Below, piece after piece: positions 29,214 to 43,900 of a stretch of DNA of 64,000 nucleotides. Source of the stretch: Diphasiastrum complanatum (lineage: Eukaryota > Streptophyta > Lycopodiopsida > Lycopodiales > Lycopodiaceae); assembly GCA_029204225.1 (NCBI GenBank), contig CM055102.1:381501-445500 (forward strand). The letters are read 5' to 3'. How positions within the stretch are numbered: position 1 is the stretch's first letter; every line of letters begins with the position of its first letter. The notes under the pieces are model-generated. The model saw nothing but the letters and a program-made list of their open reading frames with translations. It did no database searches and was not told where the DNA came from. A program made the position numbers and the translations under genes.

Positions 29214-31390
29214 CGTCAATGCTGTTGGAAGTAGAATTCAGTGGCTATTTGTGTTTTTGTAAAAGAAGCCATTTGAGTGAATCTGTTTCAATGCTACTAC
29301 GACGTGTACTATCGCTAGAGGAACAATCCTGGTATGTTTTGGATAGAAAAGCTATCAGAATTTATGATTATATCGGATGTGGACACTAGACTTCTATAAA
29401 TTGTTATTTTTCAGATATAAATGAGACGTTAGGCAGTGCGTTTTATGATTTGTGACACTTCAAGGTGCCGTCATGCAAACACTTCAACAGTTTGCTTATT
29501 CTGCATACATTTGAAAGAATGATGAAACAGTGGCACTTTATGATCTAATTGAAAGTGCACTAACCCATTTTGCTTAGACACATTAGCCTGCATTGGACCT
29601 TAGAGTTCTTCTGTCTTCAAAATCCAGTGTGTCTTGTCAAGGTAGGTTGAGTCTTATCTTTTTTAAATATGTAATTTTGTGATTGAACCTGCATACTCTG
29701 TCACTATGCAAAAAAGCAGACATATATGCACTAGACTCTAGTGTTTCCTGGACGGTTTTGAATTGGATAAATCACCCTGCCGATTCAAATCGGAAAGAAT
29801 CAGCATATCTAATGAAGGCGCTAAATGTTGTTTCATGAAATGCCAGAAGCATTTCACTTAAACTTTATCTTTGCTGGTGTTAGTTTCTCTTCAGCACAAT
29901 AGTGGTCTCTTTGGTGCTCCTCATATCTGATCCCTATGCTCAGAATCATTTTCCCGCTCCTATTAACTTGGATTCATAAGGCACTTGTATTATTGGGCTT
30001 ATGTCAATGGAGATTTATCATTAGCCAACAAAGCTGCCAATCCAAATCAAGATTATTTCTAACACCCCTTCCTAATGAAATTTATTGCACTTGTAGCCAT
30101 GCTACCATGCACTTCAACCGTACGCTGAGGTGAATTTTGTCTTGGGACTATAGCACATGATCCTTGGTCTCTTCATGTGGACTGTGATATTCACACTTGC
30201 ACAAGGACAGATGTAGCCGTGATTTTCGAATGTACCTACAAGACAATTGTCATTTTGTATAAGAGAAATTTGTCACTGATGATTGAAAGGTTAGTTACAC
30301 CCATTGCATTGCAAAGAGACTTAGTTTGTCACCATAGTCGCACTCTTTAGTTTTTGAAAGACTATATAAGATTCAAATGGTTAAATGCTTGCCAAAAAAT
30401 AACACACTTGATCAAACACAGGACTTGGATTGGAACCATTTTATTGGAATTTGAAGATTCCGTCGAAAGGCAGGAGTTTCACACATTTTACGTTAGAATT
30501 CACTTGGACAGTTTACTGGCTTTCATAATTTAACAAAGAGCTTCAGAGTTTAAGGAACTTCAAAATGTAAACAAAGCTGGGTCTCTAAATTTTTGTGAGG
30601 GATTGATCCCTCAACTTAGGGTTGGGCTCCTTTGGAGGGTCATCTTTTCCAAGTAATGATCCCTTATGGATTCCGCCCCACAAGCTAGATCCAAGCTTCT
30701 CCTTCCCTGTTGGATGGCTCCTAACAGGGCCAGAATCAAGTGTTTATTGAAAACTGGTTGAAATGCTAGTAATTAACTTTGGTTTTAATCCAATACAAAT
30801 TTTGTTCCTTCAAAGAAAACAATTTTGTCAAATTTTCAAGTGTGGGATTGGCTGCTTTCTCATGCAACGGTTAGTCAAGAGGCTTCCTAGGGCCTTACCA
30901 ACAAGCTGTAAATGGCCTTCTTCATTTGTGGCCACAAAGTTCTGGATAAATGGAACTGTCACAGTTGTAGCAATGAACTGAAAACTCTTTCATTCATGAG
31001 GGGTGTCAATGTGTGCTCATTGAGTTGCACTGTTTTTGTACTAGACACTAGTTCTTATGCTGATCTACGCTTCCAGATTGGACGGTTTGGGTGATGGTGC
31101 CAAAGATCCCCATGGCTGTTAGTCCGTTATAAAGCTTAAACATTTACTCCTGCCTTCTTTATGTGAACATTGGGCGAACTACTTTGTGAAAGATTGTATG
31201 AACTACACTGACTGTACACAACAGGTCAGTGGGAGCTCAGGAGAGCAACAACAAAAGAAAGTTTAGCAGGTGGTCATTCAATGGGTTGTTATGAAAACTT
31301 CAGCCTAACACAATGCTAATCTCCAAAAAGTTGAACAAGCAATGTTTGTTGTATTTCACACATTTACTTCCTCATTTCATACATATATTA
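29214..31390. other. Hip 3' UTR and intergenic DNA
   Basis: The first several hundred bases are the likely 3' UTR. Beyond that there is no ORF with protein-like content and no element recognised, only a GATTCAAATCGG scrap at 29780 related to 3040-3245. Confidence 0.5.
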
Positions 31391-31713
31391 AAAGAACACA
31401 CACACACACACACATGTAATTGCACTACGCGAAGGGAACATGTCCCAGAACATGCTCGAGGATTTTGGCCTGGAACGCTGTCCCAGAACTCTGTTTTTTT
31501 TTTGCAATATGAAATTCTAATCGCAGGAAATTCTATGGATGGTAATTTTTCGAAATTAACACTTTAGGGACCCTATTTTTGTTATTTCTATTGGAGAACT
31601 AGTGAAATTGTCAGAAAGCCAGTTCATAGAAAAGTCGGCAAAGTATTACACACACATATATGTATATGTGTATATGTACATTTACACACACACACACACA
31701 CAGTATATGTATA

Positions 31714-31924
31714 CTAGTTGGTTGTGCCCGTCGATGACGGGCAATTGGCACTTATCCACAGAAAGTGTTCATATATTTTTGGAGGCTGTGTTCTTTTTTA
31801 TCATTTTTTGAAAACCTATTTAGCTTTTCCATTTGCAAACGGGTGACATTTTTTGTCGGCAAAGCGTGACATTTTTTTTGACAAAAGTGTGACATTTTTT
31901 ACGGCACCTCACATTCTCTCTCTA

Positions 31925-31957
<33 letters not shown>
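31714..31957 (-). mobile_element. Helitron-like 3' end at 31714
   Basis: Minus strand: hairpin GCCCGTC-ATC-GACGGGC (31742-31726), 8 bases, then CTAG (31717-31714), then T of a TA/CA-rich stretch. The right end is unknown; a second Helitron-like end begins at 31958. The segment holds three spaced TGACATTTTTT motifs (31846, 31866, 31889). Confidence 0.65.
31927..31957. repeat. (CA)n microsatellite
   Basis: A CA run that stops exactly at the Helitron-like terminus at 31958. Confidence 0.9.
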
Positions 31958-31958
<1 letters not shown>

Positions 31959-32330
31959 TAGTGCATTGGCCCGTCGTTGACGGGCGGTTGACAATTTGGG
32001 TGACGACTTGTGGTCAAGACATGTGGATGATGCTCAGAGAGGGTGATTGATGATTGGACATAATTAGATGCGGCCAAAAGTCGGCCAGTCATTTGGAGGG
32101 TGGTGTTTTGGATCATTTCAACATGCATCGACATGAAGCTTCGACACCTTGACATGTTTGCGGGTGTGCATGTGTGTATGTGTATGTGTGCATGTGGATG
32201 TGTGCGTATGTATGTATGTATGCATGTGTTTGTAGATGTGTGTTTATGTTTGTGTGCATGCAGACGTGTTTGTGTATGTGTGTGTGTATGTGTGCATTAT
32301 TTATGTCAAAATCTTGGATAAAGAATAGAT
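31958..32330 (-). mobile_element. Helitron-like 3' end at 31958
   Basis: Minus strand: hairpin GCCCGTC-AAC-GACGGGC (31985-31969), 7 bases, then CTAA (31961-31958), then T of TGTGTG. The body continues into a TG/CATG-rich minisatellite (32160-32300) like that of the copy at 12036. The right limit is approximate. Confidence 0.65.
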
Positions 32331-32339
32331 TTTGGAAAA

Positions 32340-33480
32340 TTTTAAAATACGTCATACAAAAAAAAATCCAAATGTACTCTTGTATACATTATGAAATTCA
32401 ATTGTACTCTCATATAAAATTTACAAACATTTCATGAAAGTCAATTTATGAAAACTTGATAAATCCAAAAGGGTATGCATTTCAATAGGACGTAGAGTTT
32501 GAATGTTACAAATTTTCATCAGTAAATTCATGCATAAGGTGAATTTGCTTCACCATACTATCCAACATTTGTCTTAAGTTGTCAAGTCTCACAAATGAGG
32601 CACTACTTATATGTTGTCTAATATTACACATAAATTCTTTCACATCTATTACTAAGCGTTTATTTCGTGGAAGAAAATGTCAATCGAACTGTTGTAAGTA
32701 CAAAAAGTACGTAAACCGATCAATGATCCATACGAAACTACATTTTTTGATAACATTTTTAAAAACAAAACAGCTCCAAAACATCACGTACAAATGTTTG
32801 ATACCTTATAACAATTTGGACCATCTACAAAAAAAAAAGTGGTATCAATAAAAACCATTAATTTAATTTGATATAGAAAGTGAAGCAAATACCTTGCTCA
32901 CAAAAACTTGTTTGCTTCACAATGAATAATGAGCTCATTCAAATTGCATTTGTTCGACATGGGCTTTGTTACATCTTCCACCAAGTCTTACCCTACATCA
33001 GTAAGAAAAACATCTTGGTGAAGTCTCTCCTCATTGCTAAACTATAACGAACGTGTCAGCTTGCATTCCTCTGGGTTTCACATTTCAGCAATCATAAAAA
33101 CTTAGCCCATAATCCAAAATTAAGGGCAGAAAATCGCTCCGAGCAATAAATAAAAATAACTGTTGAAGTGTACGTCACGTGCCTACAACCTCCTTCAGAA
33201 TTCCACAACATAGCCTATCTATAGGAAAATCTTTCAAACATGAAACCTGTCCAAATTTCTATTGGACATTTGACATTAATCCTTTTCATCTGGGCACTAG
33301 GTACTATTTAAATAAGAAATGTCCCGTAACATGCAACCAACATTAGAAAATATGCCTATGGAATGTAACAAAACATGCTTAACCGTGAGCTCTTGTAAGG
33401 CCCCCATTATGAGGAGAAGCCATAATTGAGCACGGTTGTTAGTATGGGGTCTAATGTGAGACCATGATGGTTAAGAGACG
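32340..33480. other. AT-rich sequence, nothing recognised
   Basis: No plausible coding region, element end or RNA signal was found. Confidence 0.5.
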
Positions 33481-34100
33481 GTTGGATTGCATAGCAGGAA
33501 GTCCAGGGGGTTTGGGGGGCGGAGCCCCCCCAATGGCAGGGTCTGGGGATATGGCCTCTTCATCATTTGGCCTTTCGACTCCTTATGCGAAAACACACTT
33601 TTGGTGTTTTGCATCCCTTTTGACACTTGGTTGTTCGCTCTCTCTGATGGTGGTCGCCACTATATAACTACCACATTGAGAAGCATTCCTCAACAGTTGG
33701 AGCATTCTGTTTATCGTAGATCAGTCGTCCAGAGTCTATTCGAGATCGCCATTGAAGCCCTTCTCCAGGGTGCACGAATTGGATAGCACCATCATCTTAT
33801 GTACTGGCTTTATTATCAGATTTTCATATTCGAGTTTATTGTCTCTTGTCTATGCTGAATTCAATTGTCAATTATAATAACATAGACATATATGTATATA
33901 TATACATATGTATATATAAATAAATAAATAAATAAACATATACATACATACATAATACAGAGGAGATAGCGCCCATCCTCTATGTGAACCTGTGCCTCAT
34001 ATGAGAGCTTTTTTCATGTATGGATCCATCTCATTGTAATAAACGCTTTTATGTCAGAATAAAAGGTCTTTTTTTATGTTCTAATAACACCAATCAGTGT
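33481..34100 (+). mobile_element. Possible LTR or transposon end with GC hairpin
   Basis: A strong hairpin GGGGGGC-GGA-GCCCCCC (33514-33530) is followed by a CT-rich, then AT-rich segment with AATAAA-like words (34040-34065) and a TA/ATAA microsatellite (33890-33955). The composition is that of an element terminus; the class is not clear. Confidence 0.3.
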
Positions 34101-34513
34101 TGGCAAGTGCGCTACCAATAGGATAATCGCTCATGGCTGTCTACCAGCGATTAGACTTGCATCATTTTTATACATTTTTTGAAATGATGATGCGCTGAGG
34201 TACAACGATAAATCCACTGTAGATCCGTTGCCATACAACATGCGATGGACAACGATGGATCCGCTACTGCTCCGCGGCCATCCCATACTAAGTTTTGGGC
34301 AAAAATATAGCTAATATCCAAGAGATTATGCATTGCTTGAGGGCACTATGTTACAACGACTACTGTGGGAATGCTTTCCAACGATCCATCACTGACAATA
34401 ACTTGCTTTATCAATTGTTTAATTGTATAGGTTAATGCATGGATACTGCGACTTTAATCATTGTTGGAAAACCAGCGATTATCATCAGTGATTCGATAAT
34501 AGCATTTGTATAG

Positions 34514-35633
34514 CTATCGAGCATTGTACTTAACTTTGAAAATCCATTTGCAATCAACTACATTTCTGCTGGTAGGTAATTCGACAATCATCCACGTCTG
34601 GTTCTTGATAAGAGATGAATACTCTTTATCCATAGCTTCTTTCCAGAGATCTAAATCAAGCTGACTGAGTGCCTCTTGGACAAACGTCGGTTCCTGAACA
34701 AGATAAGCTGCAGACTCGTCGATATACCGGTTGGGTGGTCTGCTAGTCCTTGAAGATCTTTTGGGTAATATAGAAAGTTGATTATTTTCATCATACTGTA
34801 GTCGCTGATCTGCAACATCATCATCTTTTGATTCGCCATTGATTTGTTGTCCGTCGTCAAGGGTAGAGGAGCTTGGATCTTCAATAGGAATAGTCGACTG
34901 AGGAGCTGGAAAGTTCAAAGCGTCAGAAAAATCTGATAGGTCGGCTACATGGGGACTACCCTTTCCTTTGAGGTCTTGAAACTGATATTCGATGAAAATG
35001 ACATCCCGGCTAGTGAATATCTTCGACTCGATGGGATCGAACAACTTGTAGCTTGATCTGAAGTAGTGTAGCTGATGAAAACACACTTGATACTCTAGAA
35101 GTTGAGTTTCTTCCTGAGAACACAAGGAATCTGCGCAAAAGAAGTACATCCAAAAACTCGTAAGTTTGATAAAGAAGGTTTAGTACCTGTCCAAACTTCA
35201 AATGGTGTTTTGTTTGAGAGGCCTTTAGTGGAACATCTGTTCTGAATATAGGTTGTTGTTGAAATAGCTTCATCCCAGAAGCACTTCGTAAGTGTCGCAT
35301 GTGATTACATGCACTTTGCCGATTCAAGTAAGATTCTATTCTTTCTCTCAGAAAGACCATTTGACTGAGGCGAATAGGAAGTGATGTATTGTTGCTCAAT
35401 GCCGTTGTTAAGGCAATAGTCCTGGAATTCGTCAAAGATGTATTCTCCGTCGTTATCTGACCTTAGTGCTTTGATTCTTTGCCAGTTTGATTCTAAGCAT
35501 GCTCTTTAAATTGCCTCAATTTGATGAAAGCCTCTGATTTCTATTTAATGACTAAACAACTGTTCTTCTAGAGAATTCGTCAATAAAGGTAATAAAATAC
35601 TTTGTATCAAGCAATGAAGGAGTTTGCATAGGT

Positions 35634-35709
<76 letters not shown>

Positions 35710-36600
35710 GTATGAACAACATCTGACAGAGATTTTGCTACATGCATATGGTTTGATCTGAAAGGAATCCTAGCCTGCTTTCCAAAGATGCAGCTATGAT
35801 AGACATGGAGATCGACCTTACCAGAAGGATAGTCAAGATCAAGAACCATGGATTGTCTGGACATGATCATAACAGATGCATGATTCAACTTTCCTAAGCG
35901 ATGATGTCATAGTAATGCTTTATTGACTAGAACAGAGGTTTTCAAGGCTTGACTAGACTCAGAATAACAATGTGCCAATCTATACAAGTAACCCTGCCTC
36001 TTGTCGAGTGCAAGGATCTTATTACTCCTATCAATAATTTTTGCATTGATCAGATTCAAATTCTACCTTATGACCTAAATCTGTAATTCTACTCACTGAT
36101 AACAGATTTGTAGAGAGTTTAGGAACATATAAGACCTTTGATAGCAATTTGATAGGAATTGAAGATCTCACGTTGATTGGTCATATGTTGAGTTGCTCCA
36201 GAATCCAGAAATCATGAATCATCCAAAAATGCGCTTTGATCTTTGACCATGAATGCGCCTTCGGCCACTTTGACCTGGGGAGATGATGAAACTGTGTTTG
36301 CTTGTTGATCAGGTTGCTTGGCTGCATTCTTCGCTTGGAGAATTCGGCAATCCTTGATCTCATGATTATTGCACTTGCAATACCTGCAAAACATCCTCTT
36401 CTTCGATTGTGGATTCGATGATTGTTCTTGACCTTGAGTCGGCTTTTGATTTGCTGCAGTCTTCCTGGAGATTTTCTCCTTTTGTCGCTTCGAGCCTTTG
36501 TTGACATATAGAGCCTGAGAGGAGGAAGTAGACGAAGTGTCTTGACTTCTTCGATTATCTTCTTGTAGCAACATAGTGATAACTCTAGTAAGAGTTTAAT
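34514..36600 (-). mobile_element. Decayed Ty1/Copia element, gag knuckle to RT start
   Basis: Minus strand: gag CCHC knuckle CRYCKCNNHEIKDC (near 36390), protease start about 36200, integrase core around 35460-35340 (SDNDGEY), integrase tail (YKLFDPIESKIFTSRDVIF, 35040), and RT start WKEAMDKEYSSLIKN, VVDCKWIFKVKYNA (34514-34660). The RT palm and RNase H are missing; the sequence below 34514 is unrelated. It is broken by stops and by an AC microsatellite at 35633-35700. Confidence 0.8.
35633..35700. repeat. (AC)n microsatellite
   Basis: A pure AC run of about 68 bases inside the decayed Copia. Confidence 0.95.
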
Positions 36601-36749
36601 CTGAGTGTGTCGATATGATCATCACCCAGTTCTCATATGTATAGGACAAGCTTGAAAGCAATGTCATAATTGCGTCTTGATCGTCTATGATTGATCCGAC
36701 AGCGGCCATCTGTTGCAAGAGATTCTTAAACTGATCATACATAAATAGA

Positions 36750-38870
<2,121 letters not shown>

Positions 38871-38872
38871 TG

Positions 38873-39131
38873 CTTGACTCATGGCTAAGGATACTAGCAT
38901 TTGTTTTGTACAAACATATGAAATATGTCAAGTAATAAGCCAAGCCTAAACATAGAGCACAAGGCTTCAAGATGTCAATGGTGCATTCGATGGGACTCTA
39001 GCATGTACGTAGCGCTTGGCTCATGTCTAAGATAACTAGCATTTGTTTTGTACAATCATATACGATATGTCAAGTAATAAGCTTAGCCTAAGCATGGAGC
39101 ACAAGGCTCCAAGATGTCAATGGTGCATTTA
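38873..39131. repeat. Tandem duplication, period 142 bp
   Basis: 38873-38987 and 39015-39129 are about 90% alike (CTTGRCTCATG ... ACTAGCATTTGTTTTGTACA ... ATGTCAATGGTGCATT). The spacer between them is unrelated. Confidence 0.8.
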
Positions 39132-39299
39132 TTTTAGTGGGACTTGAGCCTATACCACCGTGGCTACAATAATCACTTGTGCCAACTCAACTTGTTGGGC
39201 TTGATCATGCAAGGTCGACTTTAATTTAGATAGGCTTGCCTCGCAATGTAGTCCAGTTTGACTGAAGTGTTTTTTGAAGCTTTGACGATGGAAATTAGT

Positions 39300-39414
39300 G
39301 CTTGAATTTCGATTGGTAGTGCATCTTGGTTTCCAAGGGGGGTTTGAACCTGGGACCAAAGAAACTTTGGATGCCAAGCTAACCACCTGAGCGCTTGAAT
39401 TTCGATTGGTAGTG
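39300..39414 (-). mobile_element. tRNA-like 71-bp insertion with 22-bp target duplication
   Basis: 39322-39392 lies between two identical 22-base copies (39300-39321 and 39393-39414, starting GCTTGAATTTCGATT). On the minus strand the insert has an A-box-like GCTCAGGTGGTTAGC, a hairpin CCAAAG-TTT-CTTTGG, and a B box GGTTCAAACC. This is a 5'-truncated tRNA or tRNA-derived SINE head copied in by retrotransposition. It is not a functional tRNA: the acceptor 5' half is missing. Confidence 0.7.
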
Positions 39415-40299
39415 GAGAAGAGACACATGAAACAACTTACTTTGAACAAGGCTTGGCTATTTGGTGATTATGTGTTCGGGAAAGTTGACATCTCTTGAGA
39501 ATGGAACCGACATCTTTCGTTGAAAATTGATTGCATAAAAAAGTTGACTTTAAAAAAATTGACAACTATTTTTAAATGCAGGAAATTTTAAGTTTATCGT
39601 TTTCACATGGAGATGTAGGATCTTGAAGACAAAAATTTCTAAAAATTGATAACTTCAAAAAGATGTAAGAAATTGGAGGGAACCTCAAGGAGATAGGTAT
39701 CATGTTAAAGAAACCCGAGAAAAGAGAATGTTAATAATTGGCATTTTTCAACTTTGAGATGACACATGTATGACAAAGCCTCCGGGGATCTTTCAAATCA
39801 ACTTTGATTTTTATTTTGTTGTAACCATGAATTACTTTTTACCAGCTTTGGTTGTGTACAATCATAGCGTACACATCAGCCTTTATTTCGCAAAATCAAA
39901 TCATGAAGCACGGGACTTTTACCGTTTGCATAGTAAACAACTCTACCCAACTCACCGCGTCATCGTGAAGTACGAGTAATTGTAACACGTTTTGGCCAAA
40001 TGAAGGACCAATAGGCACCCACCGTACATAAATACCATATCATCATTAGAATTATTAAAATATATATATGGCGCACATTAATTTGCCAAGAAGCACAAGA
40101 AACGTGAAGGCGACGTATGCGGCCAATGATGCAATTTGACAGTCACCCTTCATTTTCAATTTGACTTGTACGTAGCTTCATTTGAAGGGAATCTTTTTCA
40201 GGAAGTGCTCTTCATTATCACGGCCGTCCAGAAACGTGTGACGGTTTGACACTTCAAAATGGCATCCATCATTGCCAGGGTCCATGAAGATGAAGGCCG

Positions 40300-40345
40300 T
40301 GTGTGTGTGTGTGAGAGAGGGAGAGAGAGGGGGAGTGAGGGAGAT
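40300..40345 (+). repeat. GT/GA-rich tract in RING-gene upstream region
   Basis: (GT)n then a GAGAG-rich stretch, of the kind common in plant promoters and 5' leaders. It lies 330-370 bases before the start codon. Confidence 0.5.
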
Positions 40346-40559
40346 ATAGAGAGGAGGGGAGGAGTGGCGATGGCGAAGGAGCTTTGGACGTTAATGCTTG
40401 TGTGTTTCTGCCATTCTCAATCACCTGCATACTTTCTCCTTCCGTTAAGCCTTAACTCTTGTTGCTGTTCATGAATTATATACGAAGGGGGCTGCTTCTG
40501 TGACACAATCAATCATCATTTTGCTGCTGCTGTGGTGCTGCCATGACTCCTTCCTTGCA

Positions 40560-40573
40560 GGCATATATATGCC
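40560..40573 (+). promoter_or_regulatory. Candidate TATA box of the RING gene
   Basis: GGCATATATATGCC, an AT core in a 14-base palindrome, 99 bases before the ATG at 40672. This would place transcription start near 40595-40605. It is the only strong TATA-like site close to the gene. Confidence 0.4.
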
Positions 40574-40671
40574 TCTTTACTGGGTTTTCCTCCTTTAAGG
40601 CCTCCAGTTCCTTTTAAGCTTGCTGGTGCTGATATTTATATGGGGGGTCTCTCCTGTGATAGAACAATTGC

Positions 40672-40993
40672 ATGAATGGAATGACAGAAAGGGCTGAAAT
40701 GGAAGAAGAAAGGTGGATTTGCCTGGTTTGCACGTTTGAAAATGAGGGATTGAATGGAATGTGTGGTATGTGTGGCAATTTGCAATCCGGATGGCAACAG
40801 ATTTTCGGCAGAAGTCCTCCGAGTTCGAGGTCGAATGATGGGGAGTCTGGTCGTGCGGTTGATTTGCACCAGGAATCTGGGAATTTGAGGGCATTGAGCA
40901 GAAGCGGCCAAAGTGTGCGATTTTCAGTGTGTGGTATTCCGCATCTGGTGTCAAACGCGTTGTCAGGAGCAGTCGCGGGGGTGTTTGCCATAG
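40672..40993 (+). CDS. RING gene exon 1: RanBP2 zinc finger
   Basis: 107 codons plus one base, donor GT at 40994. It starts [15 protein letters not shown]; a downstream in-frame Met at residue 10 is an alternative start that keeps the finger. Residues 36-90 are Ser/Arg-rich and probably disordered. It ends [10 protein letters not shown], which continues in exon 2 as V-GAFTGAV, so the hydrophobic region spans the splice junction. That continuity is the main proof that the two exons belong together. Confidence 0.85.
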
Positions 40994-43900
40994 GTTGCCC
41001 CTTGCCCCTTTTTTTATCTCTCTGTGTCTATCACACGCACAAGCACAAAGGCGCACAAGCATGCACACATTCGTGCATTTCGTACAATAGCTATGCTTTC
41101 TAGCTAAGTTTTGAGCAAATCAAAATGGTGAAATGTAAAATATGCGTGGTTTTTTTTTTGAGGAAGCAGGGACGAACTCCCAAGAACCAACCTGCAATGA
41201 TCAATAGAAAACAAGGAAGCCTGCTATACGTAACCTTCCAACCATAGACTGTGAGGAGACACGATCACTCTTGTGCTAAGAGAAGCATGCTCTCCTAAGG
41301 AATCCACAAGAGCACACTCCAAACACTCACCAAGAGTTGAATAGTAATCACCAAGAGTTGAATAGTAAGAATGAGCCCTTAGAAGGAGAACCCCCTCTTT
41401 TTGTAGGTGCTCTCGCTGCATGCTCTCTCCTCCCAAATATTCTCATGCAACTGCTCTACTCATGTAGGCCATCAGTGTTACAAACCTACTTATTGCAAAC
41501 CTCCAGGGCACGGTGGGTGGACCTGGATTAGGTCCTATGGCGGGGTGGAACGTGAATCGTTCGGTTGTAGTTAACCGGCACTTGGAGGTTTGAGTAACTA
41601 GGGTTTGTAACAATTAGTCTCCATGCAATGGGTTCAAAAGGTCCTTAACTAAAGTATATCGAAAACTATATCAGAATCCCTTTGGTGAACCACACAAGAC
41701 TTTCTTAGCTTATCCATCATTCGGGTTTCCCTAACTTGTGACGGAGGCAGTCCATAATTGTTGCACTTTAATCTCCCGAGAGCTCTCAAACTCTGATGGC
41801 CGGTGTGAGGAATGATCCACCCATCCACAGGTGCCCTCCTCTTGAGTCTATCTGATTTCTATTCTGGGCCTGGGACACATGGATGCCATGCAAGGGGTGA
41901 TCAGTCCCCATGGTTCCATGAAATCTTGTACCTGCAATCAGTGCGTGACTGAGGCACCACCCCCTGTGCCCCGTCATGGACAAGTGACACAGATGGTCAC
42001 CCAACATAACTGCCAGCTGGCTGCTCGTCAAACAGAGGCATCTCCGCTGTTGACGACTAGGGTCCATACGGTCATAACTCCGCCCACTGACATCCTGTTA
42101 GGCGGTCACATTGGGTCACTGCCAATGATATACTGGACCCAACTGGTCCCCTGGTGTCCATCCTAGTAACTGGCCCTAGCCAATGCCATGGACCTCGGCC
42201 CCTAGTAACTGGTCGTGCCGGGACTGTGCTAGAGCACAACTGGCGTCTAACAATTGCCCTAAGAATATCTTCCAAGACTTGGTTCACTCGCTCTGTTTGA
42301 CCATCCGTTTGAGGATGCACGGAGCTACTCATCCGCAATTGTGTTCCCAACCTGGCGAACACCTCAATCCAAAAATTTCTTGTAAACTTGGGATCCCTAT
42401 CAGACACAATGGACTTTGGAAGTCCATGCAACCTGACGACATTCTGAATGAACAACTTAGCAACCTGCAGAGCTGTGACCTTCTTGGTCGTTGCGATGAA
42501 GTGAGCCATCTTGGAAAATCTTTCTACCACTACCATAACTGAATTGAAATTTGTCTGGGTCATGGGTAGCCCTACAATGAAATCCATGGAGATACTTTCC
42601 CACCTTGTAGGAATCTCCAGTGGTTGAGGAAGCTCGGAGGACTTGCCCGCTCAGCCTTGTTCACCTGACAAGCCGTGCAATGCTGGACGCACCCTCTGAT
42701 GTCCCCCTGCAACGTGCCCAGAAATAATGCCTTCTTACCAGCTCACTGGTCTTATCAATACCCGAGTGCCCCGTGCAAGGACTATCATGGCACTCATGAA
42801 GTATCTTACGACGAAGATCTCTCATGTTTGGCACGAAAACCTTTCCGTTTTCAATAACATACCATCCTTCATGGTGTATGTTAGATATGTACTGGTGTAT
42901 GCTTTAGAGGAAGTGACTGCCTCGACTGACTCTTCCGGACCTTGCGCGCATCTGGCCACACACGCTAACAATGTGCGTCGCTCTGCTGGGCTCTCTTGAT
43001 CTCCTCCATGAGATCATTCTCAACTACAGTAAAGCTCATCTGTTGCAGTATCCGAGATAGTCATCAGCGACCACATTTTCCTTTCCTCTTCGGAAGCAAA
43101 TTTCCAAATGAAATTCCTGCGTCAGCTCGGCCCACCGAGCCTGGCGGCCCTTCAAATCTTGATGAGTGCATCTTATCAATGATGTCTTCCGAATTCCTTT
43201 CCTTGTGCCACCTTGACTCCTTTTTATTCCTCCGTTGTTGCAAATTGTTGTCTAGTCAAGTTATCATTTATCCAAACCTATGGCGCTTTCAAGTGAGATC
43301 TATGTCTGAGTACTTTGGCTCTTTCTAGAGCAGTGTTAAGATGCCTTGGTCTTTCTTCCCTTCTTAGCTGCTCTGTAGGCTTCTGAACATTCTGGTTCTG
43401 GTATGTGCATGATATCTCAGAAGAAGGTGCTCGCCACTTCACACTGTTTTCTTTTTCCTCCTCTTTGATCTTAACCATCTGTAGGTTTAGGGCATGTTGT
43501 GTTCTTTCCTGTTTCTTTTTGATCAACATTGTCATCTCGTCCTTTTTGGTGTTTACTAGCGCCTTAGTTGCCTGTTCCGAAACGGAACACGTTCCATTCC
43601 AGAACCAGAACTTGACCAAAACATTTTTTCCAAAAATACGTATTTTATTAACAAAGGAATTTAGATATTAAAGATTATTGGCTGGCTTGTTTCGGGATCA
43701 CGTAAGAGCTATAATTCTTTTCCGGCAACCAGACTGCAACGTCACAGTATCCTCTCGATCAGCTTCAACACCATCAACTCGCCCATCTATGTTCTCAACC
43801 TCTTTCTTTCTAGATAAATTTTCAGGTTCTTTTTTTATCTCGTCTCTCCAATACGACATCTTGTCAGCTTGAATTCATTTGTCTCCACTGCCTATTCTCC

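Noticed and set aside
39322-39392. A functional tRNA gene
   Set aside because: The 5' acceptor half is missing, the anticodon arm has a 3-base loop, and flanking duplications show it is an insertion.
43278-43619. Lys/Glu-rich minus ORF as a host gene
   Set aside because: No family resemblance and it lies in the RING-gene intron next to Gypsy and palindromic repeat sequence.
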